12,199 bases of DNA from an uncultured Clostridia bacterium (GTDB taxonomy: Bacteria; Bacillota; Clostridia; Christensenellales; Borkfalkiaceae): assembly GCA_934230055.1 (NCBI GenBank), contig CAKQEE010000019.1:1-12199 (forward strand), written 5' to 3'. Below are positions 4,587-11,171 of this stretch, in pieces (positions within the stretch are counted from its first letter, which is position 1; the number at the start of each line of letters is the position of its first letter). The translations under genes were made by a program, and so were the position numbers. The notes under the pieces were generated by a model. It was not told the origin of the DNA. It saw only the letters and a program-made list of their open reading frames with translations, and did not search any database.

Positions 4587-6956
4587 ATGACGGAAAAACG
4601 ATACTCTGTCGGCGGAATGACCTGCTCGGCGTGTTCCGCGGGAATTGAAAAGGCTGTTAAAAAGATAGACGGCGTGCAGTCCGTTTCCGTTTCGCTTATG
4701 GGCAAATCTATGCAGGTTACGTTCGACGAGAGCGTAACGGGCGACGAAGCCATTATTTCCGCGGTGGAAAAACTGGGGTATACGGCGGGTAACGAGGGAG
4801 AAGCCAAAGAGGACGATACCGTAAAAAAACTTAAAAAGCGGTTTTTGATTTCCCTTATATTCCTTATTCCGCTAATGTATTTCGCGATGGGCGGAATGAT
4901 TTCTCTGCCCGTTCCCGAACATAAAATAAATTTTGTTATACAAGCGGTTCTCGCGCTTTGTATAATAATAATAAACTTCAAATTTTATACGAGCGGCTTC
5001 AAAGCCGTGTTCAACGGCTCGCCGAATATGGATACTTTGGTAACGCTCGGCTCGGTGGCGGCGTATCTATACAGCGTTGCGCTGACGGTTATGGTATTTA
5101 ACGGCAAAGCGCACGAAGCGCACCCCTTTTTCGAGGCTTCCGCAATGGTGATGACGCTCGTTACGCTCGGCAAATGGCTGGAAGAGATTTCCAAAAAGAA
5201 AACGGGCAGAGAGATAGAAAAGCTTTCTGAAATGATTCCGAAAGTAGCCACCGTTATACGTGACGGCAAAGAAGTTCGCGTTCTCGTGGGGGAGATAGGC
5301 AAGGGTGAAACCGTTCTTTTAAAGGCGGGCGACTACGCGCCCGTGGACGGAGTAGTGACCGAAGGTCTTGCCGCGATGGATAAATCCGCCATAACGGGCG
5401 AAAGCTTGCCGGAAGAGGCGGCGGTCGGCGCAAAAGTAGTTTCGGGAAGCATAGTTCGCAGCGGTTACTTAAAGGTGCAAGCGGAAAAAGTGGGCAAAGA
5501 AACGCTGTTTTCCAGCATAATAGAAATAGTTAAAGCGGCGGGAACGAGTAAAGCCCCCGTGCAGAAGCTCGCGGATAAAATTTCCGCGGTGTTCGTGCCG
5601 ATAGTAACGGCGATTGCGGTTATCACCTTTATAGTGTGGATAGCGGTGACGGGCGAAGCGTACCCCGCGTTCCGCCACGCGATAAGCGTGCTTGTAATTT
5701 CCTGCCCGTGCGCTCTGGGGCTTGCAACTCCCGTTGCGATAATGGCGGTTACGGGCAAGGCGGCTTCGGTCGGCGTGCTGTTTAAGAACTCGGAAGCCAT
5801 TCATAAAATAGGCGGCGTGAATTGCGTTCTGCTCGATAAAACCGCAACCCTTACGGAGGGCAAACCGAAAGTAACGGATTTCGAGAATTTTTCGTGCGAA
5901 CCCGACGAAAAGATACTTAAAATCATTTCCGCTTTGGAAAAAAATTCCAACCACCCGCTTGCGGAAGCGATAGCGACTTTCGCGGGGGATAGCAAAGAGG
6001 CGGCGGAAAATTTCGAGTACGTTGTCGGAAAGGGCGTTAAAGGAAGAGTGTTCGGCAAAGAATACGCGCTCGGAAATTTCGAGCCTCTACCCGAAGCTTA
6101 CGCGAAAAAATTCGAGGGCAAAACGGTGGTTCCGCTCTTCTCTTGCGGGCAGACGCTTGCCGTGCTTGCGCTTTTCGACGAGCTGAAAGAGGGAAGCGCG
6201 CACGCGGTTAAACTGCTTAACGCAGACGGGATAAAAACCGTTATGATAACGGGCGATAACGAAAGCGCGGCAAGGCTCGTGTGCGAAAAGGCGGGGATTT
6301 CCGAATACAAAGCTTCCGTTCTCCCCGAGGGTAAGGCGGAAGCGGTTAAAAGCTACGCGCTTAAAGGTTATAAAACGGCGTTCGTCGGCGACGGCATAAA
6401 CGACAGCCCCGCGCTTGCCACGGCGGAAGTGGGCATCGCGATAGGTACGGGTACCGATATCGCGATAGAGAGTTCGGACGCGGTTCTTGCAAGCGGAAAC
6501 GTTACTTCGCTCGTAGACGCGATAAGGCTCGGCAAAAAGGCGAACGGAATTATAAAAGGCAATCTTTTCTGGGCGTTCTTTTATAACGTGCTGTTCATAC
6601 CCGTTGCGGCGGGGGCGTTTTCTCCGCTTGGGTTCGATTTTTCGCCGATGATAGCTTCCGCGTGTATGAGCGTAAGCTCGTTGTTCGTGGTACTGAACGC
6701 GTTAAGAATAAGAAAGTATAAAAAAGCGGCGGATTCCGCCGAGGAGGATTTCGATATGAAGCTTAAAGTAGAAGGTATGATGTGCAAACATTGCGAAGCA
6801 AAAGTTACCGCGGCGGCGGAAGGCGTTGAGGGCGTTGAAAAGGTTAAGGTAAACCTTAAAAAGAAAATCGTGGAGATAAAGGGCGAAGCGGACAGCGCGG
6901 CGATTGTCTCCGCCATAGGCGCAGCGGGTTATAGAGCGGAGCTTATAGAAAAATAA
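4587..6956 (+). CDS. copA: Cu+-exporting P1B-type ATPase with N- and C-terminal HMA domains
   Basis: 789-residue copper-translocating ATPase of the cytoplasmic membrane. An N-terminal HMA domain (about 5-68) carries GMTCSAC (10-16). Membrane helices follow, then the actuator TGES (270-273), the CPC metal site (373-375), the phosphorylation motif DKTAT (417-421), the nucleotide-binding NHP (455-457), TGDN (555-558) and GDGINDSPAL (601-610). The last helices have YN (666-667) and M694..SS (697-698), the signature of the Cu+ subgroup P1B-1. A second HMA domain with GMMCKHC (730-736) follows a short linker at the C terminus. Two oddities stand out: position 420 is Ala (GCA) where the family has Gly (DKTGT), and an in-frame SD/ATG precedes the C-terminal domain. 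It has its own promoter and starts 80 bases after the feo terminator. Its likely job is copper efflux; whether it is active depends on tolerance of G420A. Confidence 0.95.
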   Translation: MTEKRYSVGGMTCSACSAGIEKAVKKIDGVQSVSVSLMGKSMQVTFDESVTGDEAIISAVEKLGYTAGNEGEAKEDDTVKKLKKRFLISLIFLIPLMYFAMGGMISLPVPEHKINFVIQAVLALCIIIINFKFYTSGFKAVFNGSPNMDTLVTLGSVAAYLYSVALTVMVFNGKAHEAHPFFEASAMVMTLVTLGKWLEEISKKKTGREIEKLSEMIPKVATVIRDGKEVRVLVGEIGKGETVLLKAGDYAPVDGVVTEGLAAMDKSAITGESLPEEAAVGAKVVSGSIVRSGYLKVQAEKVGKETLFSSIIEIVKAAGTSKAPVQKLADKISAVFVPIVTAIAVITFIVWIAVTGEAYPAFRHAISVLVISCPCALGLATPVAIMAVTGKAASVGVLFKNSEAIHKIGGVNCVLLDKTATLTEGKPKVTDFENFSCEPDEKILKIISALEKNSNHPLAEAIATFAGDSKEAAENFEYVVGKGVKGRVFGKEYALGNFEPLPEAYAKKFEGKTVVPLFSCGQTLAVLALFDELKEGSAHAVKLLNADGIKTVMITGDNESAARLVCEKAGISEYKASVLPEGKAEAVKSYALKGYKTAFVGDGINDSPALATAEVGIAIGTGTDIAIESSDAVLASGNVTSLVDAIRLGKKANGIIKGNLFWAFFYNVLFIPVAAGAFSPLGFDFSPMIASACMSVSSLFVVLNALRIRKYKKAADSAEEDFDMKLKVEGMMCKHCEAKVTAAAEGVEGVEKVKVNLKKKIVEIKGEADSAAIVSAIGAAGYRAELIEK
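4823..4834 (+). other. Possible -1 slippery site after the first HMA domain of copA
   Basis: The frame reads gtA-AAA-AAA-ctt, an A_AAA_AAA heptamer (4823-4829) placed right after the first metal-binding domain. A -1 slip there gives one Thr codon and then TAA at 4832-4834, releasing an HMA-only protein of 82 residues. In E. coli copA, programmed -1 frameshifting at the same domain boundary makes the chaperone CopA(Z). Only a weak AAAAA/TTTTT hairpin (4833-4846) lies downstream, and A7 runs are common in Lys-rich AT-leaning genes, so this is a suggestion only. Confidence 0.2.
6741..6758 (+). promoter_or_regulatory. Internal ribosome binding site inside copA
   Basis: GAGGAGG (6741-6747) followed after 8 bases by an in-frame ATG (6756-6758). 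This is a stronger SD, at better spacing, than the one ahead of copA itself. It sits in the linker between the last membrane helix and the C-terminal HMA domain, where the encoded EEDFD is otherwise unconstrained. Confidence 0.5.
6756..6956 (+). CDS. Possible internally initiated CopZ-like copper chaperone
   Basis: Initiation at the internal ATG would give a 66-residue protein equal to copA residues 724-789. It begins MKLKVEGMMCKHCEAKV and ends GAAGYRAELIEK. That is one complete HMA fold with the CxxC metal site (GMMCKHC, residues 7-13), very close to the normal length of free CopZ chaperones, and it starts exactly where such a chaperone would. The seen facts are the strong SD, the spacing and the exact domain boundary. 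That the site is used is inference; the alternative is that it is a relic of a copA-copZ fusion, with only the full-length ATPase now made. No separate copZ gene is in the window. Confidence 0.4.
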   Translation: MKLKVEGMMCKHCEAKVTAAAEGVEGVEKVKVNLKKKIVEIKGEADSAAIVSAIGAAGYRAELIEK

Positions 6957-7026
6957 TCGCGGAGAACCGCCGAAAAAACAAGACTTAAACAACTTTACGC
7001 ACAAATTTAAAAATGGGGGGCGAAAA

Positions 7027-8286
7027 ATGAACAGAATATACGGTTGTATAGACCTTAAAAGCTTTTTCGCCTCCGCGGAATGTGCGGAAAGGGGATTAGA
7101 TCCTTTCAAAACGAACCTCGTCGTGGCGGACCCCGAAAGAAACGAAGGAACTATCTGCCTTGCCGTAACGCCCGCGATGAAAAAGCTCGGCGTTAAAAAC
7201 CGTTGCAGGCTGTACGAAATACCAAAAAACATAGACTATATAATCGCAAAGCCGCGAATGAAGCTTTATATGCGAAAGTCCGCAGAGATATATTCCATAT
7301 ATCTTAAATATATCGCGCCGGAGGATATTCACGTTTATTCGGTAGACGAATGTTTTTTCGATTTTACGGACTACCTTAAATTATACGGAAAAACGCCCGA
7401 AGAGCTTTCTAAAATGCTTCGGGAAGCGGTTTTTGCGCAGACGGGCATACGAGCGGCTTCGGGAATAGGCACTAATCTTTTTCTTGCGAAGGTAGCTCTC
7501 GATATAACGGCGAAACATTCGGAAGATTTTACCGGCTTTTTAGACGAGGAAACTTTTAAAAAGACCATATGGCACCACCGCCCTATAACGGACGTATGGA
7601 ACGTGGGCGCGGGAATCGCGGCGCGGCTTGCCGTTTACGGTATATACGATTTATACGGGGTGGCGCATTGTCACGAGGATCTTTTGTATAAAGAATTCGG
7701 AGTGAACGCAGAGCTGCTTATAGACCACGCGAACGGCATAGAACCGTGTACCATTGCGGATATAAAAGCTTATAAAGCGAAATCCGCTTCCGTTTCCAAC
7801 AGTCAGATACTCTTTTCCGATTATACTAAGGAAGAGGGCTTTACCGTTCTTAAAGAAATGGTTTACGGGCAGGTTCTTGAAATAACCGAAAAGGAGCTTG
7901 TAACCGATTCTGTTTCTCTTTATATAGGTTTTGCGGATAAAAGCCCCAAACCCGCGGGCGGGACTACCAAGCTTGCCGAATATACTTCTTCATATAAAAA
8001 AATTATGGAAAAGTTTACGGAGCTTTACGAAAGGTTTGTTCCCGAACGGCAAAAAATACGAAAAATAACGGTGGGACTTAATAACCTTGTGCCGAACGAT
8101 TATACCGTGTACGACCTTTTTTCTTCTCCCGAAAAGGACGAAAAAGAAAGCGTTATGCAAAAAACGGTGCTTGATATAAAAAACAAGTTCGGCAAAAATG
8201 CCATCTTAAAAGGCACGAGCTTCGAGCCGAAAGCCACGCAGCGCGAGCGCAACAAGATGGTAGGAGGGCATAACGGCGGTGAATAA
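7027..8286 (+). CDS. Y-family translesion DNA polymerase (UvrX/YqjW-like, UmuC/DinB superfamily)
   Basis: 419-residue Y-family polymerase, which copies damaged templates with low fidelity. Catalytic acidic residues are visible: Asp9 in YGCIDLKSFFAS, with the likely steric-gate Phe14 five residues on, and SVDE (105-108), giving Asp107 and Glu108. The helix-hairpin-helix thumb follows around 185-210 (ITDVWNVGAGIAARLAVYGI). A C-terminal little-finger domain spans about 245-360. VYDLF (361-365) resembles a beta-clamp-binding motif, and the tail RERNKMVGGHN (407-416) is typical of the UvrX/YqjW branch rather than DinB proper. A G-rich SD (GGGGGGCG) precedes ATG 7027. The stop overlaps the YolD-like gene by 8 bases, the usual UvrX-YolD partnership in Firmicutes. 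No LexA-type box is seen in the 70 bases upstream. Confidence 0.92.
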   Translation: MNRIYGCIDLKSFFASAECAERGLDPFKTNLVVADPERNEGTICLAVTPAMKKLGVKNRCRLYEIPKNIDYIIAKPRMKLYMRKSAEIYSIYLKYIAPEDIHVYSVDECFFDFTDYLKLYGKTPEELSKMLREAVFAQTGIRAASGIGTNLFLAKVALDITAKHSEDFTGFLDEETFKKTIWHHRPITDVWNVGAGIAARLAVYGIYDLYGVAHCHEDLLYKEFGVNAELLIDHANGIEPCTIADIKAYKAKSASVSNSQILFSDYTKEEGFTVLKEMVYGQVLEITEKELVTDSVSLYIGFADKSPKPAGGTTKLAEYTSSYKKIMEKFTELYERFVPERQKIRKITVGLNNLVPNDYTVYDLFSSPEKDEKESVMQKTVLDIKNKFGKNAILKGTSFEPKATQRERNKMVGGHNGGE

Positions 8287-8620
8287 AGCAATCAAAAGGG
8301 AAAAAATGCCCGTATCGGAACGCGCAAAGCAGTTCGGTTCTTTCGCCGCGCTTCGCGGGTACGAAAAAATGGTAAAGGAAAAGGAAAGTCCGCCCTGCGA
8401 GAAGGAGGAACTTTCCGAAGAACGCGCGGAAATGCTTTCCTCCGCGGTTTCCGAAATAAAAAAGGGCGATATAATAACGGTAAGGTACTATTCCGGCGAA
8501 AGATACGTTACGCAAACGGGTACGCTTACCGAAAAAAACGAAGATTACTGCTACCTTAAAGTGGTTAAAACGAAGATAAATTTTGCTGATATAGAGGATA
8601 TTAAAAAGGAAGAAGAATGA
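8279..8620 (+). CDS. YolD-like protein, partner of the Y-family polymerase
   Basis: 113-residue YolD-like family member. The diagnostic N-terminal pattern is present: SERAKQFGSFAALRGYEKMV (13-32), matching 'RAkqF.pF.AL.Gy'. A predicted beta-rich C-terminal half follows (ITVRYYSGERYVTQTGTLTEKN.., roughly 65-95). YolD-like genes sit beside UmuC/UvrX-like polymerases in Firmicutes and have been compared with UmuD, but the biochemical role is not well established. I take the GTG at 8279 because GGAGGG (8263-8268) lies 10 bases upstream and the gene then overlaps the polymerase stop; an ATG at 8306 would drop nine residues and has only AGGG ahead of it. Its TGA overlaps the maf ATG (ATGA). Confidence 0.85.
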   Translation: MNKAIKREKMPVSERAKQFGSFAALRGYEKMVKEKESPPCEKEELSEERAEMLSSAVSEIKKGDIITVRYYSGERYVTQTGTLTEKNEDYCYLKVVKTKINFADIEDIKKEEE

Positions 8621-9198
8621 AGATTATACTTGCAAGCAATTCGCCGAGAAGAAGAGAAATTCTTAAAAATGCGGGCTACGACTTCGAGGTAAGGGTTTCG
8701 GACTTTTCTGAAACGGATATAAAAGGCGATCCGAAAAAGACTGCTACGGAAAACGCGAAAGGCAAAGCGAGAGACGTTTTTTTGAAAATCCAAGCCGAAA
8801 AGGGCGATAAAAACGATATTGCGGTGATAGGCGCGGATACCGTCGTTTTCATAGGCGGAAAAATTTTAGGAAAGCCGAAGTCAAAGGAAGAGGCGGCGGT
8901 TATGCTTAAAAATCTTTCCGATAAAACGCACGAGGTGGTAACGGGTTACGCTATAATTTGCGGCGAAAAGGAGATAACGGGCGCAAGCTTTTCCAAAGTG
9001 ACATTTAATAAGCTTTCGGACGAGATTATAAGTGAATACGTCACCACGGGGCTTCCCATGGATAAAGCCGGGGCGTACGGTATTCAGGACGGTTTTCCGA
9101 TAGTAGAAAGCTTTACGGGCGAGTTCGAGAACGTTATGGGACTTCCGATAGCGGAAATAAAAAAAAGGCTTAAAGAAGCGGGTCTCAAAAGAGGATAA
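8617..9198 (+). CDS. maf: Maf-type nucleoside triphosphate pyrophosphatase
   Basis: 193-residue Maf/YhdE-family enzyme, which hydrolyses dTTP/UTP or modified NTPs to NMP plus diphosphate and keeps non-canonical nucleotides out of nucleic acids. Motifs: SNSPRRREIL (7-16), GADTVV about 70-75 with the catalytic Asp, GKPKSKEEA about 86-94, a THEVVTG stretch, and DKAGAYGIQD, which is the conserved substrate-binding end. Length is standard. It overlaps the YolD-like gene by four bases (ATGA), so it is translationally coupled to the translesion pair; a pool-cleaning enzyme in that setting is functionally sensible. Which nucleotide it prefers cannot be read with certainty. A terminator-like structure follows. 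Confidence 0.94.
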   Translation: MKIILASNSPRRREILKNAGYDFEVRVSDFSETDIKGDPKKTATENAKGKARDVFLKIQAEKGDKNDIAVIGADTVVFIGGKILGKPKSKEEAAVMLKNLSDKTHEVVTGYAIICGEKEITGASFSKVTFNKLSDEIISEYVTTGLPMDKAGAYGIQDGFPIVESFTGEFENVMGLPIAEIKKRLKEAGLKRG

Positions 9199-9210
9199 AA
9201 GAAGAAATTT

Positions 9211-9283
9211 GCCGAACGGGTTTTCGGCGGGAGAGAAAATTTTTCGCCCGCGATAATTCGTTCGGTTTTTGTTTGTTTTTTTT
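9211..9283 (+). terminator. Structured terminator after maf, with two alternative foldings
   Basis: An outer stem CCGAACG (9212-9218) with CGTTCGG (9259-9265) encloses an inner stem GCGGG (9227-9231) with CCCGC (9247-9251), extended by AGAAAA/TTTTT pairing. It is followed by a T-rich tract from 9266 to 9283. A competing hairpin GCCGAA-CGGGTT-TTCGGC (9211-9228) uses the same left arm and would break the outer stem. It likely ends the polymerase-YolD-maf transcript; the competing fold could be chance or attenuation. Confidence 0.65.
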
Positions 9284-9301
9284 GCTTAAATAATGTATAC
9301 T
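9273..9301 (+). promoter_or_regulatory. Promoter of the mrnC-rlmB operon
   Basis: TTGTTT (9273-9278), a 17-base spacer, then TATACT (9296-9301). The start site would be near 9308, with a leader of about 50 bases to the TTG of mrnC. The -35 lies inside the T-tract of the preceding terminator. Confidence 0.5.
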
Positions 9302-9312
9302 TATTTATAAGT
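9299..9312. promoter_or_regulatory. Small palindrome across the mrnC promoter start region
   Basis: ACTTAT-TT-ATAAGT, perfect 6-base arms with a 2-base centre, overlapping the last bases of the -10 box and the predicted start site. It is well placed for an operator, but the AT-only composition makes chance likely and no regulator is implied. Confidence 0.2.
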
Positions 9313-9360
9313 GGTTTTGTAATTTAAATCGCGCGGAGTTAAAACGGAAGGAGAAAGACG

Positions 9361-9759
9361 TTGTTTCATCTCGGCGAAAAAATGGATAAAAGCAGGGCGA
9401 TAAACGTAAACCCCGTCGTACTTGCGTTCGTGGGGGACGCGGTTTATTCCCTTTTCGTTAGGGAACGGCTGACTTTTTCTTGCGACAAAAAGGCGGGGGA
9501 GCTTAATAAGCTTGCCACCGCGGAGGTGCGCGCAACCGCCCAAGCCGCTTTTTTTAAGCGTATAGAACCGCTTTTAACAGAAGAGGAACTCGGGGTGTTT
9601 AAAAGGGGCAGAAACGCTAAAAAGACCACGCGCGCAAAGAGCGCGAGCGTTTCCGAATACAACGTTTCCACGGGACTGGAAGCCCTACTCGGGTATTTGT
9701 ACGTGACGGGAGAAACGGAGCGGCTCGATAAGCTCTTAAACGAAGGAAAAACAGATTAA
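9361..9759 (+). CDS. mrnC: Mini-ribonuclease III
   Basis: 132-residue Mini-III, an RNase III catalytic domain without the double-stranded RNA-binding domain, which in Bacillus matures 23S rRNA ends. The first active-site helix reads NPVVLAFVGDAVYSLFVRERL (17-37) with Asp26, and the second STGLEALLGYLYV (103-115) with Glu107, both typical. The middle RGRNAKK...SEYN stretch also fits the family. The start is TTG 9361: AAGGAG (9348-9353) lies 7 bases upstream, while the ATG at 9382 has no SD and would only shorten the non-conserved N terminus. It is 15 bases ahead of rlmB, the classical mrnC-rlmB pairing of Firmicutes. Confidence 0.93.
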   Translation: MFHLGEKMDKSRAINVNPVVLAFVGDAVYSLFVRERLTFSCDKKAGELNKLATAEVRATAQAAFFKRIEPLLTEEELGVFKRGRNAKKTTRAKSASVSEYNVSTGLEALLGYLYVTGETERLDKLLNEGKTD

Positions 9760-9774
9760 AAGGATTATATAAAA

Positions 9775-10500
9775 ATGAAAGTTGAAGGAAGAAACGCCGT
9801 TTACGAATTGCTTAAAACGGATAAGGAAATCGATAAAGTTCTGGTACAGAAGGATCTTAAAGATGAGGCGAGCAAACGCCTTATAAACGTTATGCGTTCG
9901 CATAAAATAAAGGTTCAGCCCGTAGATAAATACGTTATAGAAAAGGAAAGCGAAAGCAAAAGAAGCCAAGGCTTTATCGCGTATATTTCCGATTATAAAT
10001 ATTTCGACCTTTCGGACATAACGGAAGCCGCCAAGGATAAGGACGGATTTATAGTTATCCTTAACGAAATTTTAGACCCGCACAACCTCGGCAGCATAAT
10101 AAGGGTTTGCGAGTGCGCGGGCGTGGACGGACTCGTTATTTCCAAAGACAGAAGTGCTTCCGTAAACGATACCGTTATGCGCATTTCGGAAGGGGCTTTG
10201 AACCACTTTAAGGTGGCAAGAGTTACCAACATAAATAACGCCATAGAAGAGCTTAAAAAAGAGGGGTACTGGATATACTGCGCGGAAACGGGCGGCGGAA
10301 ACCTTTTCAAGTCTAACCTCACGGGCAAAATCGCGCTCGTTATCGGCGGAGAGGACAGCGGCGTAAAACGCCTTACGAAAGAAAAGTGCGACGGGGTTTT
10401 ATCCATTCCCATGTTCGGAAAGGTTAATTCCTTAAACGCTTCCGTTGCGTGCGGCGTCGCGGTGTACGAAGTCGTTCGCCAAAGAACGGAAAAACGGTAA
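9775..10500 (+). CDS. rlmB: 23S rRNA (guanosine-2'-O-)-methyltransferase RlmB (SpoU family)
   Basis: 241-residue SPOUT-class methyltransferase, normal length. A small N-terminal substrate-binding domain (about 1-75, starting VEGRNAVYELL) precedes the catalytic knot: motif 1 NEILDPHNLGSIIRVCECAGVDG (97-119), motif 2 ALVIGGEDSGVKRL (187-200) and motif 3 SIPMFGKVNSLNASVA (210-225). In motif 2 the usual EGxG reads EDSG, and the usual S-A-G-A stretch reads SEGA (138-141), both mild variants. The known role of RlmB is 2'-O-methylation of G2251 in the peptidyl-transferase P loop; close TrmH paralogues act on other rRNA or tRNA sites, so the exact target is inferred from the mrnC neighbour. AAAGGA lies shortly before the ATG. 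Confidence 0.9.
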   Translation: MKVEGRNAVYELLKTDKEIDKVLVQKDLKDEASKRLINVMRSHKIKVQPVDKYVIEKESESKRSQGFIAYISDYKYFDLSDITEAAKDKDGFIVILNEILDPHNLGSIIRVCECAGVDGLVISKDRSASVNDTVMRISEGALNHFKVARVTNINNAIEELKKEGYWIYCAETGGGNLFKSNLTGKIALVIGGEDSGVKRLTKEKCDGVLSIPMFGKVNSLNASVACGVAVYEVVRQRTEKR

Positions 10501-10555
10501 AGGGCTTAAAAGCGGTAGCCGCAAACACCTTATAAATCGCAAAAATCGGGTAAAA

Positions 10556-11161
10556 ATGTATTATTCATTGCTGACGGACGAAAAACTTTTGGAATTATGT
10601 ACGGGCGAGAATGCCGACGAAGAAGCTCTCGGCGCGCTTTTGATGCGCTATAAGCACACCGTGAATTCCGTTGCCCGCGCATACTTTTTATCCGGCGGCG
10701 ATACTGACGACCTTTTGCAGGAAGGAATGATAGGCGTTTTTAAGGCGATTTCTACCTATAACGGCAAATCGAGCTTTAAAAATTATGCTTATAAATGCAT
10801 AAAAACCACCATACTTTCCGCGGTAAAAAAGTCGGGCAGACTGAAGAACAAGCCGCTGTATAATTATATTCCGCTTTCCGCCGAAGAGGGAGACGACGCG
10901 GACAAGAACGCTTTTTTATCGGACGACAGCTTCGACCCCGAAGAAAGATATATAAACGACGAAGCGGAAAAAGAGCTTAAAGCCAGAATAAAAGAGGGTT
11001 TGAGCGATTTGGAATTTAAAATTTTATCCCTTTATCTTGCAGGGTATTCTTATCGCGAGATAGCGGAAAAAACGGATAAAAGCGTTAAAAGCGTAGATAA
11101 CGCCGTTCAGAGAATAAGAAAGAAAATCACGGAAGCGACTGAAACCGCAAAAAACCCGTAA
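10556..11161 (+). CDS. sigH: RNA polymerase sigma factor, SigH (Spo0H) type
   Basis: 201-residue sigma-70-family factor. Region 2 is clear at about 27-95: ALLMRYKHTVNSVARAYFL, then GGDTDDLLQEGMIGVFKAISTYNGKSSFKNYAYKCIKTTILSAVKKSGRLKNKPL, the polymerase-binding, -10-recognition and melting segments. An acidic linker (109-142) leads to region 4 (145-192), with the helix-turn-helix AGYSYREIAEKTDKSVKSVDNAVQRIRKK. Length and the rlmB-sigH order point to SigH, which in Bacillus and Clostridium directs early sporulation or competence genes; whether this organism sporulates cannot be told here. I start at ATG 10556 because the 37 codons before it run out of frame through the end of rlmB; only a weak GGG lies ahead of it. 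It is followed 10 bases later by dnaX. Confidence 0.88.
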   Translation: MYYSLLTDEKLLELCTGENADEEALGALLMRYKHTVNSVARAYFLSGGDTDDLLQEGMIGVFKAISTYNGKSSFKNYAYKCIKTTILSAVKKSGRLKNKPLYNYIPLSAEEGDDADKNAFLSDDSFDPEERYINDEAEKELKARIKEGLSDLEFKILSLYLAGYSYREIAEKTDKSVKSVDNAVQRIRKKITEATETAKNP

Positions 11162-11171
11162 AGGAGAAAAA

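Noticed and set aside
6957..7026. Small GCGG-AGAA-CCGC hairpin between copA and the polymerase gene
   Set aside because: Only 4 base pairs and no T-tract; not enough for a terminator. I see no clear promoter here, so the polymerase genes may be read from copA.
9213..9226. LexA-like box CGAACGGGTTTTCG (one mismatch to CGAAC-N4-GTTCG)
   Set aside because: It is part of the hairpin arm after maf, sits well upstream of the mrnC promoter and not at the polymerase operon, so damage control through it is unlikely.
10445..10555. Upstream extension of the sigma factor by 37 codons
   Set aside because: Those codons overlap the end of rlmB out of frame and do not resemble a sigma factor; ATG 10556 gives the family's N terminus.
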